A stretch of 64,000 bases of DNA from Blastocladiella emersonii ATCC 22665 (Eukaryota > Blastocladiomycota > Blastocladiomycetes > Blastocladiales > Blastocladiaceae), in assembly GCA_025594325.1 (NCBI GenBank), contig JANHCV010000001.1, positions 1,116,001-1,180,000 of the forward strand. The letters are read 5' to 3'. Shown piece by piece: positions 20,824 to 31,133 of this stretch; the stretch's first letter is position 1, and each line of letters opens with the position of its first letter. Both the position numbers and the translations under genes were made by a program. Below the pieces are notes generated by a model, which had not been told where the DNA came from, ran no database searches, and was given only the letters and a program-made list of their open reading frames with translations.

Positions 20824-22803
20824 ATGGCCTCGAACCCCACCTTCACCATCTCGCCGGCGCTCTGCAGCGACATCTCCGCGCTCCCTGGCACCTGCGGCAC
20901 CGCGGCCAAGGACCCCCAGGCCGTGCCCGCCGCACGCGCGCGCGCCGCCGAGCTGCGCCAGCTACTCGGTGAGCAATTCGCTGCCTGCTTGGCCGCCATC
21001 GACGCCGCCGCGCAACCCACGCCGTCCCAGGGCAACGGCACGTCGGCCACCCACCTGCCCAAGCTGCAGGCCCAGGCCGCCAAGGCGCTGGACGCGCTCA
21101 TCGCCGCGCACTCGCGCTACAACAACATCATCAACCTCGCCGTCGACATGCTGCCCGCCGAGGCGCCCCTGGCCGCGCCAGCCGCCGCCTCGCCAGCCGC
21201 TCCCGCCACGTCGACCACCAGCGTCGACAAGCAGCTGCGCACCGACATCGAGAGCACCCGCATCAACTACCACCACCCAACCCGCGGCAACTGCCAAGAC
21301 CCAGCCACCTTCCTCTGCAACCTCTGCGACCTCTACCCGCTGCACAACCTGTACAAGCTGCTCAACGCTGCCACCACCACCGTTGGCCACGACGCCCAGG
21401 TTGTGTACAAGTCAATGGTCCGTGAGGGCGCTGGTCTTGAGGAGCACCAGCTGATCGCCCACTTCTTCAACCACATGGAGCGCGCCGCCATCGTCTGCTA
21501 CCTCAACCTCTCGTTCCCCGCCACTCCGGGCCTCACCCTTGAGCGCCACCGCGTTGTGTTTGTCCGGCGCCTCCACGAGGGGGGTTGCCTGGATCCCACT
21601 GGCCACCTGCCTCCCGCGCTCCTCTCCTCGTTCCTCAACTCAGTCAAGGGCATCAAGGATGACGTCTACAACGCCCTCTGCCACACGCTTGGCACCGCCA
21701 CCTCCAAGCACACCCTGCTCACGCTTGTTGACCTCATTGGCCCCCACGGCTACGTCCAGATTGCCTTGCGCAGCAAGGCGCCCGCCGGCGACGCTGGCGA
21801 CGCCTCGTCCGCTGTGCCGGCCGCGCGCACCAAGTTGGGCAACAAAGACAAGGACAAGAACAAGAACAACAACAACTACTACAACAACAACAACAACAAC
21901 AACAACAACTACAACAACTACAACAACAAGAACAACAACAACTACAACAACCACCGCGGCGGCGGCGCCCACAATAAGAACGGCCACTACGACAAGGGCA
22001 AGGCCGGCCGTGACGACCGCGCGTCCTGCGACGCCCCGCGTGCGCTTCTCGCCGTGCCTGACAACCGCCACAATCGGGATTGTGGCGGCTGCGACGAGCG
22101 TCAGCGCTCGCGTTCCCGGTCCCGCTTGCGTCCCCAGTCCCGCTCGCACTCCCGCTCCGCTGTGCGCGAGCGCGCCCCGTGCAACTACCACGCGGCCGTG
22201 GCGCCCGTCGGGCCCGCGGGTCTTGAGACCAAGTTCAGCACCGTGGCCGTGGCCAGCCCTGGCCTGTGCGCCTTCTGCTTCTGCTTCAAGGGGCTCCACG
22301 ATAAGGCGCACAGCCACCAGCTCCACAAGTGCGGCTTTGTGGTGTATGGCGACAACACGCCCATCCTCGCCATCTTCGCCATGCTCAAGGACCTGAGGGG
22401 CGACCTGGTCAAGGCCCGGCTGGCGGGTCTGCTCGCCGCGGGTTTGGTGGGTGACCTCAAGCGCTCCCGCTCCAAGTTTGTCTCCTCGCCTGCCCACGCG
22501 GTTGACAGCATTCCCCACTCCCAGCCCCTGCTTGCCCACCACCTCCCTTTCCTCGCCCTCCTGCCGGCGTCCACCACCAGCCTGTTTGCGCACCTGCTCG
22601 ACAAGTTCTACCACATCATTGTCGGCTCCTGCCTTGGCCCCACCTCGGCCCGCGACGCCACCGTCACCCACGACAATCCCCTTCGCAGCCGCCTTGGTCC
22701 CGTCGCGCATTTCGCCGCCCCTGCCCGCTCTGGTGCGCGCCGTGAGCATGACAGCGCCGGTGCAGTCAACCCCAACTGGCTGGGCACGCCCACATTTCCG
22801 TGA
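20824..22803 (+). CDS. LTR retrotransposon gag-like protein
   Basis: About 659 aa from the ATG at 20824, 22 bp after the 5' LTR. An Ala-rich N-terminus is followed by a helical capsid-like part, then a long Asn/Tyr run (21867-21951), a basic Arg/Ser region, and a Cys/His cluster (CAFCFCF ... HDKAHSHQLHKC) that may be a diverged zinc knuckle. The frame is intact to a TGA at 22801-22803. Capsid assignment is by position and composition; no strict gag motif is seen. An in-frame opening extends back into the LTR but the ATG at 20824 is the natural start. Confidence 0.7.
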   Translation: MASNPTFTISPALCSDISALPGTCGTAAKDPQAVPAARARAAELRQLLGEQFAACLAAIDAAAQPTPSQGNGTSATHLPKLQAQAAKALDALIAAHSRYNNIINLAVDMLPAEAPLAAPAAASPAAPATSTTSVDKQLRTDIESTRINYHHPTRGNCQDPATFLCNLCDLYPLHNLYKLLNAATTTVGHDAQVVYKSMVREGAGLEEHQLIAHFFNHMERAAIVCYLNLSFPATPGLTLERHRVVFVRRLHEGGCLDPTGHLPPALLSSFLNSVKGIKDDVYNALCHTLGTATSKHTLLTLVDLIGPHGYVQIALRSKAPAGDAGDASSAVPAARTKLGNKDKDKNKNNNNYYNNNNNNNNNYNNYNNKNNNNYNNHRGGGAHNKNGHYDKGKAGRDDRASCDAPRALLAVPDNRHNRDCGGCDERQRSRSRSRLRPQSRSHSRSAVRERAPCNYHAAVAPVGPAGLETKFSTVAVASPGLCAFCFCFKGLHDKAHSHQLHKCGFVVYGDNTPILAIFAMLKDLRGDLVKARLAGLLAAGLVGDLKRSRSKFVSSPAHAVDSIPHSQPLLAHHLPFLALLPASTTSLFAHLLDKFYHIIVGSCLGPTSARDATVTHDNPLRSRLGPVAHFAAPARSGARREHDSAGAVNPNWLGTPTFP

Positions 22804-23960
22804 CCTGGGCACGCGCGTCCATCCGCGACCTGTACGTGGCGCTTGTCGCTCACAATAATAATATCTCTGACCTCATCATTCCGGCTCTATCCAGCCTGAT
22901 GTTGTCTTTGCGCGCTTGTTCGGCTGTGGCAAACCACACGCCCGTTCGCAGCAAGCCTTCTTGGTGCTACCTGGCGTTCCTGACCGTGCGTGCAGACCTG
23001 TTCCTTGACAACATCATTCCAGCTCTATCCAGCCCAATGTTGTCTTCGCGCGGCCCGTTTGGCATCAAGACCCTCTCAGCGCAGTTCCAGGCTGTCATGT
23101 CCAACATCTTCCACAACATGCTGTTTGTGCGCGTCTTCATCAATGATCTCGTCATCTTCTTGGCCTCAATCAAGGAGTACACGCAGCACCTTGTCCTTGT
23201 TGTCTACCGTCTCACGCGGTGGAACCTCCACCTCAACCCCGCCAAGTGCTTCTTCTACTACGCACGCGTGCACCTGCTCGGCCACGTCGTCTCGGCCAAG
23301 GGCGTGCAGCCTGCCAAGGCCAAGGTCGTCTCGATCTGCGACTGGCCGCGTCCAACGTCCGGCAACCAGGTCCAGAAGTTCCTCGGCCTTGTCAGCTACC
23401 TGCGCGCCTACATCCCGCTCGCCGCGGTCCTCATGCACCCGCTCAACGCGCTGAGCAACCTCAAGCGCATCAACCTCAACGTCCGCAACGTGTGGACCAA
23501 TGAGTGCGAGCAGGCGTTCCTCGCCGTAAAGGCCGCCCTTGCCGCCGCCCCGTGTCTCACGCCGCCCGATTTCTCCAAGCCGTTCTTTATTGCCACTGAC
23601 GCCTCGAACGTCAGTCTCGGCGCCATCCTGTTCCAGGGTAGCCGCGAGTCCCTGCGCTACATCTCGTTTGCCTCTTGCTCTTGGCAGCCCGCCGAGCAGA
23701 ACTACTCGGCCACCAAGCGCAAGCTCCTCGGCATTGTCTTTGCGCTCACTTGCTTCTTCTACTACCTCTACAGCCGCCGTTTCGCGTTGTTCACGGACCA
23801 CGCGGCGCTCACCCACATGTTCACGCAGAAGCGCCTGTTGCCCATCCTCAAAAACTGGCTCGACACGCTGCTCTCCCTCTTGTTCTCGGTCACGCACCTC
23901 CCTGGCGTCCTAAACGTGCTGCCTGACATCCTGTCGCGCCTGTATAATACCAACGCCCGT
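22800..23960 (+). pseudogene. Truncated reverse transcriptase and RNase H
   Basis: Only the end of the RT palm and connection is present: GPFGIKTLSAQFQAVM is the usual PFG(L)..A..FQ..M block, then FINDLVIF at the YxDD site (Asn at codon 23142-23144 in place of the first Asp), LNPAKC and LLGHVVSAKGVQP. RNase H follows: TDAS, then TKRKLLGIVFAL where family members have TERELLAIV (Lys at 23715-23717 and 23721-23723), TDHAAL and LPDILSR. The protease and the first half of RT (fingers, DLxxGY) are absent. The frame leaves that of integrase around 23960-24060, probably an indel near a C run at about 24009. Confidence 0.8.
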
Positions 23961-25887
23961 GCCCGTCTTGTTGCCATCAACCGCGCCGGCTGTTGTCCTG
24001 TATTGCGTTCCCCCCGTGGGCGCCCACTGGTGGGGTCCCTCCGGATCCTCTCCCGCGCCGTCTCTCCCCGAGTGTGCCCTTGGCAACGGCAAGCTCAAGC
24101 AGCTCATGACGCACAATCTCTCCCTTGCGGAGAATTGTGCTCAACACTTCTTCCTTGCGCTGGCCTCGCTCCCGCCCGCGGAGCGGGCCCGCGCTTTTGC
24201 TGCCGCACCCACCCATGGGGGCAGCTCTTCTTCAACACCCGCGCCCGCTGTGCACGCCCGCGTCGTCGCCGCCGCACCCGCCCCCGAGGGTAGCGCGCCG
24301 CGGCCCAAGTTCTTGCCCATTGGCACCGTCCCGCCCGCGCAGCGCCTTGACACGGCGCCCGTTCCGCGTGACCAGTGCGACCAGATCATCCGCGACGTGC
24401 ACAACTGGGGCCACTTGGGTCCTGCGGCCACACAGCAGCAGCTCGTCGTCCTCGGCCACGAATGGTCCGGCATGCTTGCCAACTGCCAGCGTGTCATTGC
24501 CGGTTGCATCCCGTGCGCGCGGTTCTCAGCCATGCGGCAGGGTTTCCACCCAATGCGCTCAATCGAGGCGCTGCTGCCACTTGACCACCTGTCCATGGAC
24601 TGCATGCAGCTGCCCATCTCGCCCAACGGATACACGCACGTGCTCGTGATCATCAACATCTGCACCTGGTTCGCGTGGCTCCACCCGATCCGCTCCGCGT
24701 CTGCTGGCGAGGTCGCCACCTGCTTCCTGGCCACGTGCTTCCAGTTCGGCTTCCCGCGCATCATCCAGTCCAACAACGGCCCCGAGTTCGCCAACCAGAT
24801 CATCGCCTCGCTCGCCGACATGGCCGGCATTGACTGCCGCCTTGTGTCGCCGTACCACCCGCAGGCCAACGGCGCCTCGGAGCGTCTCGTTCGCTCGGTC
24901 AAGGAGATGCTGCTCCCCTCGCTCAACAGGCAGCTCGACCGCTGGCCCGCCATGGTCCCGGCCATCCAGTACGCCTACAACATGCGCGCGCACGCGCGCC
25001 ACGGCTCGACACCCTTCTCGCTCATGTTCGCGCGTCCCGCCAACGCGCTCTGCGACTATTGCGCGCAGCCGCCCCTCTGCGACATGACTGAGCAGGAGCA
25101 GCTCGCTCGCCTCAAGCTCATGACCGTGTCCATCTACCCCGCCATTGCGCAGCGCACCGCCGACCGCAACGCTGTTGTGCAGGCGCGCGCCGATCAGCAC
25201 TGCAAGATCATTGCCACCGACTTCCCCGCGGGCGCCATCGTCATGCGCATGACCACCAACCGCGCCTCCCGCCTCGACCCACGCTACGAGGGCCCGTACA
25301 CGGCGGTCCGCTGCAACCGTGGCAGCGCGTACGTGCTCCGTGACGCCACTGGCGCACTCGTCGAGAAAATCCCCGCGCACCACCTGCGCCTCATCCAGCC
25401 CAAGTCGGCGCCTTTGGGCGAATCGGACACCATGCGCGACATCCTCCGTCATTGCAACGGCGCGAATGGCGAGCGCGAGTACCTGGTCCGCTGGTCCAAT
25501 CGCTCCGCCGAGAACTCGTGGATCCCCGCCAGCGGCTTCGACACCGCTGGCGCCATCAACGTCTACCACAAGAAGATCTTGGCCGACACCCGGCTCAAGC
25601 GCCAGCGTTCGCTGCAGCGTCTCGCCTCCAAGGTCGCCAGGTCTTCCCCTGCGCCCGCTCCACGCCAAGATCCTGCTCCTCGCCAAGTCTCGACCAACAA
25701 GTCGCAGTTCTCGGTCACGCAGTCCTCAGCCGCCTCATTGCCCGCCCGCGCCAACCCGAAGCGCGCGCGCTCACCCTCGCCCGACCCGCCGTCGTCCATC
25801 ACGCGCAGCCGGTCCGGTCGCCAGCTCAAGAACGCGGTGCACCAAGGGTTCGTCAAGTCGCTCAGGTCACGGTCTGGGGGGAGGTGA
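23959..25887 (+). pseudogene. Integrase with C-terminal chromodomain (catalytic Asp changed)
   Basis: Homology starts near 24370. An HHCC-type zinc region (HNWGHLG ... CQRVIAGCIPC) precedes the DDE core: LSMDCMQ holds the first Asp, QSNNGPEF has Asn at 24772-24774 where the second catalytic Asp is expected, NGASERLVRSVK keeps the Glu. A GPY/F-like segment (DPRYEGPYTAV) and a chromodomain (EREYLVRWSNRSAENSWIP) follow. The chromodomain usually targets integration to marked chromatin. The frame is otherwise open to the stop next to the 3' LTR. Reading frame differs by one from the RNase H frame. Confidence 0.85.
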
Positions 25888-26103
25888 TGTTGCGTGTCGT
25901 TCATGTGGCCACGACCGCGGTGATCAATCATCTGATCTCGCGTGAGCCGCCCGCAATCCCTCGCTCCCGCGCCGCCGCACCCCGCTGCGGCGCGCCCTGC
26001 TTTGTTATCCATTCTCCCCTCTCCCCGTCTTGGGTTCGGGGCTGAAGGCAGGAATAGACATCCCTGACTACTTGTCTCCCGCCTCCTTCTGTCGGCATCA
26101 ACA
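25888..26103 (+). repeat. 3' LTR
   Basis: 216 bp, TG...CA ends, retains the CpG at all six positions that differ from the 5' LTR. Confidence 0.95.
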
Positions 26104-26556
26104 GACTGGATCACGACCGCGAACCGACCCGACGCAGCGAAGAGGCAGAAGGTCCAGCACAACGAGGGTGCTGACCAACGCCAGGGCGCGGGCGGCGGCC
26201 GGTACTTATTGTGGTCGTGGGCGAGGCGAGGCCGCTGCTGGCGGAGGCGGGCGAGGGGCGCCGAGCACTGCGGTGCGGCAGCGACGATCGAGTCGAACAG
26301 GATGGGCAAATGATCTTGGGGCACGGCGCGAGCGAGCCGAGCGGGTTGGGGCACACGGCGCGGGATCATGGGGCGAGAAGCGCGCGAGCACGCGAGTTGA
26401 GGGTCGGTACACGGGCGGGGACGCAGCGCGTGATGCGCCGAGTGGCACGGCGGGTGAACACGGCCGAGATGAGGAACACGGGGTAGCGGCGGAACGGGGC
26501 CGGGGCGCGTGAGAAGGCGCGATCGGGTGGTCGGCGGCGCCACATCACGTGCGATA

Positions 26557-26577
26557 TGCGAGACAGCGTGCGAGACA
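26557..26577. promoter_or_regulatory. Tandem TGCGAGACA motif
   Basis: Two exact direct copies, 26557-26565 and 26569-26577, 12 bp apart (start to start), next to a CACGTG at about 26546. Read on the minus strand they precede the interrupted frame starting at 26369; on the plus strand they precede the 3' half of the F-box-like gene. Confidence 0.4.
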
Positions 26578-26631
26578 GAAAAAAGAGAGAGGAGGAAGCG
26601 TGTAGACAGGGAGCGAGCCACCCACTCACAG

Positions 26632-27458
26632 CGCCCGAACTGGCGCAGCGAATCATCCAACTGGCTTCCGCGACTTTGGAAGAGGACCTCAGCGAGAGCT
26701 TCGGCACCACCGACGCCTTTTCTATTGACGCGAACTCGGCGATTGTTGACCTCCTCGATTGCAATCCGGTTGGAGACCAGCTTGACGTGCTGGCTGTCGT
26801 TGTGCAGGCGATCGGTCAAGCTGACTCTTTCGCGCCGTCGATTAAATGTGCGCACGCCATCTCGCGGCTTATCACTCCGCTTCTGTCAAACCCCAAGGAT
26901 CGCGAGTCAGCGCTCGATTTCGTACGCGAGTCGGAAACCGTGCCGCAGATTCTTGGGGCCATGGTCGCTGCGCATCTGTCAAGCCAGAATTACCGAACGA
27001 TCCGCCGCATTCGTTCAGACTTGGTGTGCCGACAATGCCCGCTGACGTACCAGGGCCCGTGGCAGGAGGCGCTCCGAGCTCTGGTCTCGCTCTTCATGGG
27101 CGACGCTCATACTCTGCGCTGTTTCGCGTCGTGCCTGACCAAGGTCAAGTCCAAGGTCGCGGAATCGATTGTGTTTGAGGAAGCCAACAGCTGCTGCGCG
27201 GCCACAATGGGCGAGGCCGCGGGCCAGCGCCCGACCGCCGCGGTCCTTGATGCGCTGCTCTCCAAGGACCCGCGACTTGTCGCCAAGCTCCTCATCGGCA
27301 TTGCTCCCGCGCCGGCGGCGCTGACTCAGACCCTTCCGAACGGCGCACTTGACACGGCTTTCACCGCGGTCGAGTACTCGCGGCTTTTCGCGCATGAGGG
27401 GTCGACTGCCGCGCAAAGGACCGAGCTCCTGCGGCTCGCGCCGTCGCTCACGGGCTAG
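26632..27458 (+). CDS. F-box-like protein, copy A, 3' half (separated exon)
   Basis: C-terminal exon of the lineage-specific family. From about residue PELAQRIIQLAS to the stop it aligns with the last exon of copy B, sharing LDVLAVV.QA, AHAIS, LGAMVAAHLSSQ, CPLTYQ, RFASCL.KV, GQRPTAAVL and LLRLAPSL. A plausible acceptor (CCACTCACAG) at 26622-26631 restores the phase-1 junction expected from copy B. The partner exon lies at 16565-17786, beyond the minisatellite and LTR element. The open frame continues upstream to 26556 but that part is not conserved. Whether the halves are still joined by splicing is unknown. Confidence 0.55.
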
Positions 27459-27674
27459 TGGTAGTCTCGGAGTAGGTGTGTTTTTGTACAGAATTTACTG
27501 GTTTTTGGATTCTCCATGTCTGATTGCTGGGCCGAAAGAGCTGAGGGCAACGGAACGTGATGAGGTGACGCGTCTCGCTGGCCATGGGAACCGCGTTGTT
27601 CATCTCACTCGTTTCGCGACCTCGCTCTCGCGCTCTCCCTGGATGCTCCCGAGCCATGAAAGCTCGTCACTTAA

Positions 27675-29815
27675 ATGAAATACTCAATGCAATCAGCTGA
27701 GCGGACCGAATTTATGCACATGTCGCGGTTTCCCGAGCTACCGAGCGAGCTCGTCCTCGCGGTCCTCCAGCTGGCCGACCCGCGTTCCGCGGTCCCCGCT
27801 GCGGCGCGCACCCTGCTCTCGGCCGCAAGCAGTGTCATGGCATTCACATCCTGGAACTTTTTCTGTCTCTTTCGCTTCGCCCTCAACAGCTACGGATTCT
27901 CGTCGTGTCCATCAGGGGATCAACTGCGTGCGCGGTTTGGCGTCACCGACGCGTTGCACTTATGCCTACACTCTCTCTGCGGTTCGACCTCGGCTGGAAA
28001 CGCTCCTCGCGCCCAGCTCCGGCTCCTCACTGATCGCGTTGCAGCTCTTCTCTCGCGCCAGCCGTCGCAGTACCGTCACACGGTCGATCTTGTCGAGGAT
28101 TACCTTCGTAACGTGATGGACGATCTGTGTATCCGGTATGCAGTCCTGCCGTTTGGGCAGCCCATCGCGGCCATGCTCCCTATCCTCACCTATGCGATTG
28201 TGACCGACCAGCTTTCGATGACGCGCAGCTGCCTCGCCAACATTGTCAAGGATTGCCCCGCCCTTTTGGAATCCCGGCTACAGTGGAGCACATAGCACGC
28301 GCTGTGCTGGACCAAGTCGCTCGCCAAGGTATCGAACCGCTTTGATGGAAAACGCTTCACAATTGGTGATGCCCCGTCGCCCCGCCTTCCACGACTTGTT
28401 GACTATCTCGGCTTGCTTGCCGTCATCACTCTCCAGTGGCCCTTGCTCGAGACCCTCAAGAACACCGGCTATTACATTGACGGGGCGAGCATCGCCGGAG
28501 TTCTGTCGCTCGAACCAGCCGTGCACATACTTGCCGCGCACTCCACCGCTGTAGCAAATCACTGATCTTCGATGTTGCCGACTGGCTCCTCAAGCACGGC
28601 TGGACGGACGAGGATGTTGACCATGAATGCTCGCTTCTGGTGGTCCTTGCCCACAAGGACTTTGTTCTTCTCGCTCGTCTGCTTGCCAAGTATCCGGTCA
28701 AGCTCATGGCGACCGCGACGCCGGAGCGTCTCGACATGGTTCAATTCAGCTTTAGGGACGAAGCGTCGAGCTTGACCAAGGCCCTCGATGAACTTGTGAA
28801 GGTGGAAACCGGGAACTGGACCGGATCCGGTCGATGGTCGGCGCGGCGACGTGGGAGGCGACGCTGGTTGAGTGTACGTTTCGATATCAGTGATGCACGG
28901 GTTCTAGGCTCCATTGACCGACACGGAACCTCTCCATCTGTACTACCTCGTTTAGTGTTCAAGTTTGTTTGCGAGGAACCGGGTTACGCTTACGATTTGT
29001 CGCAGCGGATTATCCGCCTCGCCTCGACAACGGTGACGGGCGACCTGAGCAGCAGCTTCACGACTGCCCTTGCTTCCTCGGACTCGTACGACTTGAGCGC
29101 GGAGATTTTCTTCCTCCTCGATTCCGGGCCGGTCGACCGCCCGCTTGATGTTCTTGCCGTTGTCACGCAGGCCGTTGCTTCTGCGGACTCGTTCAATCCT
29201 TCAGTTGAAACCGCGCATGCGATTTCGGCGCTTCTCCTTGAGCTCCTATCGAGTCCCGAGATCAAGGAGGAAGCCTTGCATCTCCTCCGCAAGTCCAGTA
29301 CTGTTCCGGAGTTTCTTGGCGCTATGGTTGCCGCTCACTTGTCGAGCCAGCAACGCGAGGTTCTCCTTTCTTGGGGCGCGATGTGCCACAACTGCCCGCT
29401 CACATACCAGGCCTCATGGCACGATGCCTTTTGTGCCGTGCTTTTGGTCTTTCCCGATAGCACCAATGCGCTGCAGCGATTCGCGTCGTGCCTGTCCAAG
29501 GTTCGGGCGGGGGTATCCGAATCTCTTGCGTTCGAGCTGGCCAACGACTGTTGCGCGGCCGCGATGAACGAGACTGCAGGCCAGCGCCCTACTGCCGCGG
29601 TCCTCGCTTCTCTTATCGAGAAGAGCCCACGGCTGGTGGTCAAGCTCCTCACTGGTCTTGCCTCCGCGCCACACTCGCTGACCCAAAGTCTTCTGGATGG
29701 CGCTCTTGCCTCGATTCTTCGGGTGAAAGAGTATTCGTGGCTTCTTGCGCGCAAGAAAACGACCGCGGCGCACAAAGCCGAGCTCCTGCGACTTGCTCCG
29801 TCGCTTGCGGAGTAG
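27675..29815 (+). pseudogene. F-box-like protein, copy B, decayed
   Basis: Paralogue of copy A in one piece: F-box-like start (FPELPSELVLAVLQLADPR), middle region, an intron 28874-28955 (GTACGT...TTTAG, phase 1) and the conserved last exon. Lesions relative to copy A: a TAG at 28293-28295 where A has a Trp codon, a frame change near 28550 (before SLIFDVADWLLKHGW), and a roughly 19-bp deletion near 28815 that shifts frame before IRSMVGAATWEATLVE. The last 286 codons are open. Start may be 27675 or 27714/27720. Three separate lesions argue for a pseudogene; unannotated small introns are a less likely explanation. Confidence 0.6.
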
Positions 29816-30705
29816 TGGAAACATCGCGTGACAGTCTTGTCAACGACGTTTCAAGCGCCCCTCTCATCTGTTGCCCGCGAAGATTTTTGAGTTTGTCGTT
29901 AGTAATCCGCACCATAAATGTCATTTGAAAAAAATTGATTGCTCGAGAACGATTCTTGAGAGAGCGCCCAGACGTCCCGGCCCGCGGAAGCTTGAAAATT
30001 TGGCTCGCAGGACGGCTGACCCCCACCGCCTTTACTCGCTGTTTCGGTTAGTTGCGACGGTGCGATACAGCACAGTAGTCTCGTCAGTGTCTTATATGTC
30101 GTGTTTGAGGCCAGTTTCGAATTAACGCAGCGTGCGTCCAGCACTAGAGATACTCAAGGAACCTGTTGTTGAGCGACGTGATTGCTATGCATGCCAACTA
30201 CGGCTGAGACGAGCGGATATAGTCCGAGGTGCAAGAAAAGAACTGGTCTGAATTTTCAATGGCGCGGTCAGTCTGGGTCGCAGGGCTGCAACACAAATCC
30301 GTCGCGTCAAGGGTGGCCACGTGACCGCGGTAGCGCATGGGCACGTGACTGATCAGCTCGTGGATGAACGTCAAGTCGCGTTCGAACGAAAATGCAGGAC
30401 CGAGAACTAGCCTAGAAGTTCGGATCTGTGGGTTATCACCCGAGAATGGCAATGAATGATGCGCTTCACATCGACCCTCGCTGAAGGCCTTGTTGTTTTG
30501 ACTATTCGCTGAACTTTATGCTCGGACGGGTCTCAAATAACCTCCGAGTACAATGACTTCAGTGCTCGACCACCCTGTCTTGTGTGTACGCGATCCAGCG
30601 GTGCGACCGCGCCCGAGGCCGTGAGCGGGAATCGATTTACAGACAGCGCACTCGTTGGCAACTGAGCCAAGCTCATTCCTAACTTCCATCTCGAAAACGA
30701 TGGTA
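29816..30705. other. 890 bp without a supported gene
   Basis: Relatively AT-richer. A minus-strand frame 30452-30198 (84 aa) has no recognised features. At about 30625-30668 the minus strand contains TGGCTCAGTTGC and TCGATTCCC, similar to tRNA A and B boxes, but the spacing is too short for a tRNA. Confidence 0.4.
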
Positions 30706-31133
30706 TGCCCGTCGATCTGCGGCGAGCGGTGTCCTACGCCCGCGTTTTGCCAGCAGTGCGCCTCGGAGACGGTCCTGGGCCAGATGGTCGACTACGTCAT
30801 GTTCGAGACGTACGGCGAGGTCGATCTCGACGTGTCGCCGGTGCTGATCCTCGGCTGCGGCCACGTCCTGACCGTCGAGACGCTCGACGGCATCGTGCAC
30901 CTCGACAAGTTCTACGTCAAGCTCGGCGGCGCGTGGGTCCGCGCGCGCCCGCCCCAGGACTATGACGACGAGGACGACGAGGTGCTCAAGCAGACGCCGA
31001 CGTGCCCAACGTGCCGCGCGCCGATCCGGTCAGCCGACGTCAAGCGGTACGGCCGCATGCTCAAGCGCGCCGTCGTGCTCGTCAACGAGCTGCAGCAGTC
31101 GCAGGTGTTCTCGGCCGAGCTGCGCCAGCTCGC
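30706..31133 (+). pseudogene. Inverted duplicate fragment of the ZNFX1-like gene
   Basis: 428 bp nearly identical to the reverse complement of 35669-36096 in the ZNFX1-like gene, covering the last NF-X1 finger region and the segment up to LRQLA. I see four differences, all transitions (first near 30711, others near 31040-31060). Similarity fades after 31133. The copy lacks start and end of the gene and ends at the left flank of the Harbinger element. Confidence 0.85.

Larger units (their letters stand above)
20581..26108 (+). mobile_element. Chromovirus-type Ty3/Gypsy LTR retrotransposon with 5-bp TSD
   Basis: Complete LTR insertion. LTRs 20586-20801 and 25888-26103 are each 216 bp, begin TGTTG and end CAACA, and match at 210 of 216 positions. 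The target duplication GACTG is at 20581-20585 and 26104-26108. A polypurine tract (GGGGGGAGG) ends just before the 3' LTR at about 25876-25884. Internal order is gag, [protease and front of RT missing], RT end, RNase H, integrase, chromodomain. Order and chromodomain place it in the Ty3/Gypsy chromoviruses. Key residues of RT, RNase H and integrase are changed and there is a frameshift between RNase H and integrase, so it cannot be autonomous. Confidence 0.92.
20334..26369 (-). pseudogene. Unidentified minus-strand frame interrupted by the LTR element
   Basis: If the LTR element and one TSD copy are removed, a minus-strand frame from ATG 26369 to 26104 continues in the same frame from 20580 to a TAA stop at 20336-20334, 171 codons in all. 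Upstream of that ATG lie CACGTG and two exact TGTCTCGCA motifs (26557-26577), the arrangement seen before other genes here. No family is recognised, and a chance frame is possible in GC-rich DNA. If real, the gene was inactivated by the insertion. Confidence 0.3.

Noticed and set aside
26556..26631. Start of copy A 3' half at 26556
   Set aside because: The first 25 residues overlap the TGCGAGACA motif pair and do not align with copy B; similarity begins after a good acceptor at 26631.
30198..30452. 84-codon minus-strand frame
   Set aside because: No recognised domain, no splice partners, low coding character; could be chance.
30625..30668. Possible tRNA on the minus strand (A-box TGGCTCAGTTGC, B-box-like TCGATTCCC)
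   Set aside because: Only about 22 nt between the boxes and no closing acceptor or anticodon stem; at most a deleted pseudo-tRNA.
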